In this document: positions 1-5,488 of the stretch, piece after piece | How the letters are laid out: the number at the start of each line of letters is the position of its first letter | How positions within the stretch are numbered: position 1 is the first letter of the stretch | DNA from: an uncultured Collinsella sp. | Lineage (GTDB): Bacteria > Actinomycetota > Coriobacteriia > Coriobacteriales > Coriobacteriaceae | Reading direction: 5' to 3' | Length of the DNA: 13,699 nt | NCBI GenBank assembly: GCA_900549535.1 | Contig: UROR01000047.1 | Location: 1-13,699 of the forward strand | Program-made: the position numbers and the translations under genes | Notes under the pieces: model-generated | Seen by the model: the letters and a program-made list of their open reading frames with translations, nothing else | Told to the model about the DNA's origin: nothing | The model's database searches: none

Positions 1-663
1 GTTTTTGAGCTTTCGGACATGGGTTCCTTTGACCAGTTCGACCGAACCGTCGAGGAATGCATTGCCACAGGCTATAGCGCGATTGAGCACCTGCGTCCCA
101 TGACGCTCGAGGGCTGCGTCGTTCGCATCTCGGATATTCTTGCCTACGTCGGTCGTGACCGTCAGGATGCGATCGCGGCGGGCCTGCTTTCGCCCGACGT
201 TTTTGATGATGGCCGGGGCGGTGCCTACAACAGTTGGATCCTCACGCATGCCTCCATCGATATCGTTGAGCACAGCTATGGTAAGCCGCGCATCGAGATG
301 AGCGAGGACCTGTTTGGGGAAATCCGCCGAGCCAAGCGCGAGAACTACGAGAAGATCTATAGCAAGGGCGGTATCGAAGGCGATTCCGAGGTGGAGCTGC
401 GCGAGGCCTTCGAAAAGCTCTACGACCGTTGCCTGCGGGATATATACGAAGGCGACGAGTCTTCGTATATCTTTAAGCACCATATTTCGCGCATTGAACA
501 GCAGCTTTCCTACTACGATCGCACCTATGCCTGGCAGGACGACAAGGATCAAGCCGTGGTGGATTATATCGCGAGCATGACGGACGGTTATTTCTGCGAG
601 CTGACGAGCAAGCTGTTCCCTGGTCTGGAGTTTCCGCACCGTACCTATATTAACGAACGGTAG
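1..663 (+). CDS. HD-domain dGTPase-like phosphohydrolase, 5'-truncated
   Basis: The frame is open from base 1, so the window holds only the C-terminal part (about 220 residues). An ATG at 19 exists but has no ribosome binding site and falls inside the domain, so it is probably not the start. The segment at 118-165 (VVRISDILAYVGRDRQDAI) matches the last part of the HD domain of dGTPase-like proteins. The Asp encoded at 133-135 is in the place of the fourth metal ligand, and the following GRDRQDA corresponds to the family's HD(I/E)(E/D)DA stretch. Near the end, DYIASMTDGYF (565-597) matches the family's DYIAGMTD signature. The family hydrolyses dNTPs or related phosphoesters in the cytoplasm. 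The H and HD ligands would lie upstream of the window. Substrate cannot be told from this part. The gene ends 54 bases before rarA. Confidence 0.75.
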   Translation, partial: VFELSDMGSFDQFDRTVEECIATGYSAIEHLRPMTLEGCVVRISDILAYVGRDRQDAIAAGLLSPDVFDDGRGGAYNSWILTHASIDIVEHSYGKPRIEMSEDLFGEIRRAKRENYEKIYSKGGIEGDSEVELREAFEKLYDRCLRDIYEGDESSYIFKHHISRIEQQLSYYDRTYAWQDDKDQAVVDYIASMTDGYFCELTSKLFPGLEFPHRTYINER

Positions 664-678
664 TTCGTATTAATTCGG

Positions 679-684
679 TATACT
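679..684 (+). promoter_or_regulatory. Candidate -10 element ahead of rarA
   Basis: TATACT, one mismatch from TATAAT, lies in the 54-base gap between the HD gene and rarA. No good -35 box is seen at 16-18 bases upstream, so this is a weak call. Transcription would start near 691, giving a leader of about 27 bases. Confidence 0.35.
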
Positions 685-717
685 GTTAGTGGAAAACGTT
701 TTTGATTGATACACGGG

Positions 718-2073
718 ATGGCTATGGACGACCTTTTTTCTGCTTCGACGCGCGAGCGTTCCTTTCAGAATGCGCCGCTTGCGGTGCGCATGCGTCCCAA
801 TTCGCTCGACGAGTACGTGGGCCAGCAAAAGGCCGTCGGTAAGGGTTCATGGCTGCGTGCCGCGATCGAGCACGACGTGCTTTCGAGCGTGATTCTGTAC
901 GGGCCTGCCGGTACGGGCAAGACGACGCTGGCCCACATTATCGCCAACCATACCAAGAGCGAGTTTGTTGAGGTCAGCGCCGTCACGGGTACCGTGAAGG
1001 ACCTGCGTCGTGTGATTGATGAGGCCAAGACGCGCCTGAATACGTACGACCGCCGCACCATTCTATTCATCGATGAGATTCACCGCTTCTCTAAGTCGCA
1101 GCAGGATGCCCTGCTGCATGCAGTTGAGAACCGTACCGTCATTATGATTGGCGCTACGACGGAGAATCCGTACTTCGAGGTAAACTCGGCGCTGCTCTCA
1201 CGTGGTCGAGTCGTGGAGCTTGAGCATTTAAAGGACGAGGATATCGCCATGCTTATCGAGCGTGCGCTCGAGGCACCGCAGGGCTTGAACGGTAATTTCT
1301 CGGCCGATGAGGATACGGGCAAGACCATCTGCACGCTGGCAGCGGGTGACGCTCGCTCGGCGCTCACGACGCTCGAGCTTGCGAGCGAGATTGCCGTCAC
1401 GCGTCCCGATACCGAGGGAACGCCAGCGCCCGCGGCGGGGGAGCGCTATCCCATCACCGTGGATGACGTAAAGATCGCCAACCCGCGTCGCGGCTTTACG
1501 TATGACAAAAACGGCGACATGCACTACGACATCATCAGTGCGTTCATCAAGTCCATGCGCGGTAGCGACCCTGATGCCACGATCTATTGGCTCGCGCGCA
1601 TGATCGATGCTGGGGAGGATCCTAAGTTTATCGCTCGCCGCATTATGATTCACGCTTCTGAGGATGTTGGCAAAGCCGACCCCCAGGCGCTTTTGGTGGC
1701 GCATGCCGCGTTTAAGTCTGCCGAGGTCATTGGCTATCCCGAGTGCCGCATTAACCTGGCTCAGGCTGCACTCTATGTGTGCTTGGCGCCAAAATCCAAC
1801 GCGTGTGAGGCTTCGATCGATGCGGCGCTGGCCGATATCCATTCTAGTGGGCTTCGCGAGGTGCCGAGTTATCTGCGCGATCGCCATCGCCCGGGCAGCG
1901 ATGAATACGGTGTGTATAAGTATCCACATGATTATCCCGAAGGCTGGGTCGATCAGCGCTATTTGCCCGAGGGACTGGAGCGCGGCGCGTTCTGGCAGCC
2001 TGCCGGCCGCGGTTGGGAAGAGTGGCGCGTAGAGCAAAGTGAACGCGACCGCAGCGGGAATGCACCGAAGTAG
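718..2073 (+). CDS. rarA: Replication-associated recombination protein RarA (MgsA-type AAA+ ATPase)
   Basis: RarA/MgsA is a cytoplasmic clamp-loader-like AAA+ ATPase that acts at stalled replication forks. In this 451-residue protein, Walker A is GPAGTGKT (62-69), Walker B is ILFIDE (115-120) followed by IHRFSKSQQDALL, sensor 1 is GATTEN (145-150), and the arginine-finger region is LLSRGRVVEL (about 159-168). The C-terminal half holds the typical RarA region, with GSDPDATIYWLARM and YPHDYPEGWVDQRYLP. The length fits the family (about 420-450). ATG at 718 (MAMDDLF) or ATG at 724 (MDDLF, the usual family beginning) are both possible. A TTG at 706 also keeps the frame open but is less likely. 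No strong ribosome binding site marks either ATG. The gene stands alone, 100 bases before the next cluster. All key motifs are intact. Confidence 0.95.
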   Translation: MAMDDLFSASTRERSFQNAPLAVRMRPNSLDEYVGQQKAVGKGSWLRAAIEHDVLSSVILYGPAGTGKTTLAHIIANHTKSEFVEVSAVTGTVKDLRRVIDEAKTRLNTYDRRTILFIDEIHRFSKSQQDALLHAVENRTVIMIGATTENPYFEVNSALLSRGRVVELEHLKDEDIAMLIERALEAPQGLNGNFSADEDTGKTICTLAAGDARSALTTLELASEIAVTRPDTEGTPAPAAGERYPITVDDVKIANPRRGFTYDKNGDMHYDIISAFIKSMRGSDPDATIYWLARMIDAGEDPKFIARRIMIHASEDVGKADPQALLVAHAAFKSAEVIGYPECRINLAQAALYVCLAPKSNACEASIDAALADIHSSGLREVPSYLRDRHRPGSDEYGVYKYPHDYPEGWVDQRYLPEGLERGAFWQPAGRGWEEWRVEQSERDRSGNAPK

Positions 2074-2104
2074 CTGCTGATAATTTTGTCCCACGTTGCT
2101 GCTC

Positions 2105-2135
2105 TTGGCATGTTCCGCTCCCTTTGGGGTACCAT
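2105..2135 (+). promoter_or_regulatory. Candidate promoter of the sigma-factor cluster
   Basis: The 100-base gap after rarA contains TTGGCA (2105-2110) and TACCAT (2130-2135), 19 bases apart. This is a plausible but imperfect housekeeping promoter. The same site reads GGGTAC at 2127-2132, similar to the -10 of SigB-type promoters (GGGTAT), with GTTC at 2112-2115 only 11 bases upstream. Autoregulation is therefore possible but unproven. Confidence 0.35.
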
Positions 2136-2173
2136 GAATAGCGTCTGTATTTCGATTCCTTTGGGAGGCTTGT

Positions 2174-2767
2174 ATGAGTCCCATTCAAATCGCCTTGTTG
2201 CTTCTCGCCGTTGCCGGTGTGTGGGCCGTCGTTGAGCTTGCACTCACCCTGCGTAAAACCCGCACCGTTGTCGATTCGCTCGACAAGACCGTGACTGACC
2301 TCAACAACACCATCGCCGAGGCGCAGCCCGTGGTGGCAAAGCTCGATGGCGCCGTTGACGAGTTGACGCCCGCGCTGGCGCAGATGGAGCCGCTGCTCAA
2401 GTCGAGCAAAACTGCCGTCGACGCCCTGACGTCCAACCTCGTTGAGGTCGAGGCGGTCGTTCGTGATATCTCCGAGGTCACGGGCAGCATGGCCGAGGCC
2501 AGCAACGCCGTGTCGAGTGTGACTGATTCTGCTGCCGGTGCCGTGCAGAAGCTCTTCAATAAGGTGAAGGCTCCCGCAGCCGACGCCGAGCGCAAGCTCG
2601 CCGCTGCCGCCGCCGAGGCTGAGCAGCCTACCGAACGCGTTCTGATTGGCGAGGCGGAGGACGAGGCCGCCGATGGTGCAGGTGCGGCTCAGAAGCCCGC
2701 AGCCAAGCCGGCTCAGTATTACACCTATACACCCGCCGAGACCGCTGAGGAGTCCTGCGATGAGTAG
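2174..2767 (+). CDS. DUF948-like membrane-anchored coiled-coil protein
   Basis: This 197-residue protein has one N-terminal membrane segment (residues 3-25, IQIALLLLAVAGVWAVVELA) and then a long helical, heptad-like region (about 26-130) rich in V, L, D, T and A. The tail (about 131-197) is low-complexity and rich in Ala, Glu and Pro. This matches DUF948 proteins, whose Bacillus member YtxG is a general-stress protein; the biochemical role is unknown. The start is set by GGGAGG at 2163-2168, five bases before the ATG. It overlaps the anti-sigma gene by 8 bases, so the two are likely translationally coupled. Its place directly before an anti-sigma/sigma pair suggests a role in the same stress response or in envelope sensing (inference). 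Family assignment rests on architecture more than on a strict motif. Confidence 0.7.
   Translation: MSPIQIALLLLAVAGVWAVVELALTLRKTRTVVDSLDKTVTDLNNTIAEAQPVVAKLDGAVDELTPALAQMEPLLKSSKTAVDALTSNLVEVEAVVRDISEVTGSMAEASNAVSSVTDSAAGAVQKLFNKVKAPAADAERKLAAAAAEAEQPTERVLIGEAEDEAADGAGAAQKPAAKPAQYYTYTPAETAEESCDE
2747..2752 (+). promoter_or_regulatory. Ribosome binding site fixing the anti-sigma start
   Basis: GAGGAG lies inside the end of the DUF948-like gene, seven bases before ATG 2760. It favours that start over the longer open frame running from 2646. Confidence 0.7.
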
Positions 2768-3137
2768 CGAAGCAACTTGCCCCATTACGCTGACCGTTGC
2801 CGGCGACCCGCGTCTGGCGCGCCTTGTGCGCATGACGGCGGCAAATGTCGGTGCGCTCTGCTCCATGTCCGTCGATCGCATCGAGGACATCCGCATGGCT
2901 GCCGAGGAGGCTTTCATTTTTGGTTGCACCGCGGTCGACTGCGACGACATCACCATCAAATTCGATGTCGATGAGACCCACGTTGGCATGACTATTACCT
3001 TTGGCGACCAGGCTACGGTCGATGAAGACGACCAGGCTGCGGTGTACGCCGAGCTCATTCTGGCGAGCGTGTGCGATTCCTACGAAAAGATTGCGGCGCC
3101 CCTGACGCTTTCCCTCGACCTCAAGGCGGATATCTAA
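2760..3137 (+). CDS. RsbW/SpoIIAB-like anti-sigma factor (divergent GHKL fold)
   Basis: This 125-residue protein sits directly upstream of a SigB-type sigma gene, with a single base between them. This is the usual place for an RsbW/SpoIIAB anti-sigma factor, which binds its sigma factor in the cytoplasm and normally phosphorylates an anti-anti-sigma protein. The segment RIEDIRMAAEEAFIFG (40-55) aligns with the N-box helix of that family. Glu50 is in the place of the catalytic Glu, but the Asn four residues later is Phe54. No DxGxG box is seen around residues 80-95. The segment AVYAELILASVCDSYEK (94-110) resembles the family's closing helix and 'LMDEV' part. The protein may therefore bind sigma without a working kinase site. 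The start is the ATG overlapping the previous stop, supported by GAGGAG. No anti-anti-sigma gene is in the window. Confidence 0.7.
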   Translation: MSSEATCPITLTVAGDPRLARLVRMTAANVGALCSMSVDRIEDIRMAAEEAFIFGCTAVDCDDITIKFDVDETHVGMTITFGDQATVDEDDQAAVYAELILASVCDSYEKIAAPLTLSLDLKADI

Positions 3138-3138
3138 T

Positions 3139-3930
3139 ATGACCGAACGTTCCCGGAGCGGCAAGACCGCTTGGGACAAGGAGAAAACCCGCGAGCTGTT
3201 TCGTCGCTACAAGGAGACCGGTGACCCGGACGCACGCGAGCAGCTCGTCATGTCCCATATGAACCTGGTAAGGTTTCTTGCCAACAAATTTAAGAACCGC
3301 GGCGAGCCGCTAGATGACCTTATGCAGGTTGGCTATTTGGGCCTGCTCAAGGCTATCGACCGCTTTGACCCTGAGCGCGGACTCGAGTTCACCACGTTTG
3401 CCACGCCTACCATCTTGGGCGAGATCAAGCGTCACTTCCGCGACAAGGGCTGGAGCGTGCGCGTGCCCCGTCGCTTGCAGGAGCTCTCGGCCAAGGTCAA
3501 CCAGGCTACCGATAAGCTCACCAACGAGCTACAGCGCTCGCCCAAGGTTGAGGAGATCGCTGAGTATCTAGATGTGACTGTCGATGAGGTCCTCGAGGCT
3601 ATGGAATCGTCTTCGGCTTATACCTCGGTGCCCATCGAGGCTCCTGGTGCGTCCGATTCCGACGATGCCCCCTCGATTCTCGACCGTTACGCCGACGACG
3701 ACAACGAGCTCGACTTTACCGATGACCGCCTAGTGATCGAGGAAGCCATCCGTGATTTCTCGCCGCGCGAGCGCGAGGTGATCGAGCTGCGCTTTGTGAA
3801 GGGCATGACCCAGATCGAGATCGCCAAGAAGCTGGGTATTTCTCAGGTGCAGGTTTCGCGTCTGCTGCGCCGCACGCTTAAGAAGATTCAGGACAAGATC
3901 GACCCCGACGGAGTGATGATTCGTTCATGA
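3139..3930 (+). CDS. RNA polymerase sigma factor, SigB/SigF/SigG subfamily
   Basis: This 263-residue group 3 sigma-70 factor directs RNA polymerase to a special promoter set. Region 2 (about 34-104) includes NLVRFLANKF, DDLMQVGYLGLLKAIDRFDP and FTTFATPTILGEIKRHFRDK. Region 3 (about 105-160) starts with GWSVRVPRRLQEL, a hallmark of the SigB/F/G group. Region 4 (about 197-251) includes FSPREREVIELRF and the helix-turn-helix MTQIEIAKKLGISQVQVSRLL (223-243). An acidic linker (171-196, many Asp) separates regions 3 and 4. The ATG follows the anti-sigma stop by one base, with AAGGCGG eight bases upstream. It overlaps the next gene by ATGA. Pairing with the upstream gene implies control by sequestration (inference). 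Whether it handles stress or another programme cannot be told here. Confidence 0.93.
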   Translation: MTERSRSGKTAWDKEKTRELFRRYKETGDPDAREQLVMSHMNLVRFLANKFKNRGEPLDDLMQVGYLGLLKAIDRFDPERGLEFTTFATPTILGEIKRHFRDKGWSVRVPRRLQELSAKVNQATDKLTNELQRSPKVEEIAEYLDVTVDEVLEAMESSSAYTSVPIEAPGASDSDDAPSILDRYADDDNELDFTDDRLVIEEAIRDFSPREREVIELRFVKGMTQIEIAKKLGISQVQVSRLLRRTLKKIQDKIDPDGVMIRS

Positions 3931-5336
3931 GTGAACACCCCCAACAAACCGATCGCGTGCTGCGCGACACCCGCATTCTGACGCTTCGCATTTGGGCTGT
4001 TGTCGGCTGCATTGTCATCGCCGCTGTCATCTTTAACCTTATGGGCATCCTGGCGCCGGTTATCGAGTTTCTCGCTGTTGGTTCCATCATTGCCTTTGTG
4101 ATGTCCCCGATCACCAACTGGCTCGAGCACCATGGCGTGAATCGCGGCATCGGTTCGCTTATCGCGCTTATTGTTGTTGTTGCCGTGCTCGTCGGTGTCG
4201 TTTGCATCTTGTCGCCGATTCTCTTTGGTCAGATCATGGAAGTCCTGAGCCGCCTGCCCGAGCAGCTTCGTGTTGCGGGTGGCGATCTCAATGAGATGAT
4301 CTCGCATGCCAAGACGCTCAATAACACGCCGCTCAAGGAGTATTTGGACGATAATCTTTCGTCGCTGGTTACCGTGGCATCGAAGTATGTGTCTCAGATT
4401 GCTGCCGAGCTTGGCCGCGGTGTGTTCCCGCTCATCACCAATACGGCCTCGCAGTTGTTCGTGATCTTCCTTGGTCTTGTGCTTGCCTACTGGATGGCCT
4501 GCGACTACCCTCGCATGCATCACGAGATTTGCACCATCATCGGTCAGGAGAAGGAGACCTCGTACCGCTTTATGGTCGCCATCCTTTCTCGCTCTGTCGG
4601 CGGCTACATGCGCGGTATGGTCGTGACGTCCATCTGCGGTGGTTTCCTCGCCTTTATCGGCTTCCTGATTATCGGCCATCCGTATGCGGCGCTCATGGCT
4701 ATCTTCACTGGCATCATGCACTTGGTTCCGGTCGTCGGTCCCTGGGTGAGCGCAGCAATCGCCACGGTACTCGGCTTCATGTTCAGCCCCATGTTGGCGT
4801 TATGGACGCTCATCGTGACGATGGTCGCGCAAAACGTCACCGATAACGTAATATCGCCTAAGGTCATGCAGAGCTCGGTGCAGGTGCATCCCATCATGAG
4901 CCTCACGGCGCTCGTTATTGGTTCGGCACTCATGGGGCCCATCGGCATGATTATTGCCATCCCGCTTTGTGCGGGCCTCAAGGGCATCTTCGTGTACTAC
5001 TTCGAGAATGAGACCGGCCGCCAGCTTGTGGCCTATGACGGCGCCGTGTTTAAGGGCACACCGTACCGCGATGCCGATGGCAACCCGGTCGCCGCCTACG
5101 ACGCGCTCGGCGACGACACCTTCATCTATGAGTCCGAGCTCATCGGCAACGAGACCGCGCCCGAGGCCAAGGCCATGCCCAAACCCGAGCTCGATAACCC
5201 CTGGATTAAGCTCTCGGGCCTGCAGCCCGACGCGACAGGCTTTTTCAAGAACCCCTTCGCCAAGGATGATGATTCCAATACGGACGACGACACCAAAACC
5301 GGCATCGACGGCTCCATGGACGATGATGACAACTAG
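3927..5336 (+). CDS. AI-2E family transporter (PerM-like permease) with acidic C-terminal tail
   Basis: This 469-residue integral membrane protein belongs to the AI-2E/PerM family (PF01594), whose members export small molecules or act as ion antiporters; the substrate here is unknown. Hydrophobic segments lie at about 21-45, 46-62, 77-100, 168-190, 230-250, 253-275, 277-300 and 325-357. Typical features are the soluble stretch between segments 3 and 4 (101-165), the MHLVPVVGPWVS motif (264-275) and the NVISPKVMQSSVQVHPIMSL region (307-326). After the last membrane segment there is an unusual tail of about 110 residues ending in an Asp-rich stretch (446-469). Its ATG overlaps the sigma stop by four bases (ATGA), with GGAG 13 bases upstream, so translation is probably coupled. 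A terminator follows at 5388-5416. Inclusion in the sigma cluster hints at envelope stress (inference). Confidence 0.88.
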   Translation: MSEHPQQTDRVLRDTRILTLRIWAVVGCIVIAAVIFNLMGILAPVIEFLAVGSIIAFVMSPITNWLEHHGVNRGIGSLIALIVVVAVLVGVVCILSPILFGQIMEVLSRLPEQLRVAGGDLNEMISHAKTLNNTPLKEYLDDNLSSLVTVASKYVSQIAAELGRGVFPLITNTASQLFVIFLGLVLAYWMACDYPRMHHEICTIIGQEKETSYRFMVAILSRSVGGYMRGMVVTSICGGFLAFIGFLIIGHPYAALMAIFTGIMHLVPVVGPWVSAAIATVLGFMFSPMLALWTLIVTMVAQNVTDNVISPKVMQSSVQVHPIMSLTALVIGSALMGPIGMIIAIPLCAGLKGIFVYYFENETGRQLVAYDGAVFKGTPYRDADGNPVAAYDALGDDTFIYESELIGNETAPEAKAMPKPELDNPWIKLSGLQPDATGFFKNPFAKDDDSNTDDDTKTGIDGSMDDDDN

Positions 5337-5387
5337 CGGGGTAATTTGAGTCAACATTCATACGCGCTAACATGCAATTTCGCTGAA

Positions 5388-5416
5388 GGGCCGGCATTGT
5401 GCCGGCCCTCTTTTTT
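5388..5416 (+). terminator. Intrinsic terminator of the sigma/AI-2E cluster
   Basis: A perfect 9-bp GC-rich stem, GGGCCGGCA (5388-5396) and TGCCGGCCC (5400-5408), has a three-base loop and is followed by TCTTTTTT (5409-5416). It lies 51 bases after the AI-2E stop. Confidence 0.92.
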
Positions 5417-5442
5417 GCACAGGCGCGGTGGGATGGTAATAT
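5415..5442 (+). promoter_or_regulatory. Promoter of alaS and the downstream operon
   Basis: TTGCAC (5415-5420) and TAATAT (5437-5442) are 16 bases apart, a good housekeeping promoter. The first two T of the -35 are the last T of the upstream terminator's T-tract. Transcription would start near 5449, about 40 bases before the alaS start. No T-box or other tRNA-sensing leader fits in that distance. Confidence 0.6.
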
Positions 5443-5473
5443 CGTTACGTTTGAACTGTTTCGATGTGAAACC

Positions 5474-5479
5474 GAGGAG
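5474..5479 (+). promoter_or_regulatory. Ribosome binding site fixing the alaS start
   Basis: GAGGAG lies nine bases before ATG 5489. It rules against the longer open frame from 5399, which would begin inside the terminator. Confidence 0.8.
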
Positions 5480-5488
5480 ATTCCCTCT

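Noticed and set aside
706..717. TTG start giving rarA four extra residues
   Set aside because: The family usually starts at or near MDDLF, and ATG codons at 718 and 724 give this. No ribosome binding site favours the TTG.
1844..3058. Open frame of 404 codons on the - strand across rarA, the DUF948-like gene and the anti-sigma gene
   Set aside because: It runs antisense to three well-supported genes and shows low-complexity composition without a domain.
5449..5488. A T-box or other tRNA-sensing leader before alaS
   Set aside because: Only about 40 bases separate the predicted transcription start and the ATG, too few for such an element, and no T-box sequence is present.
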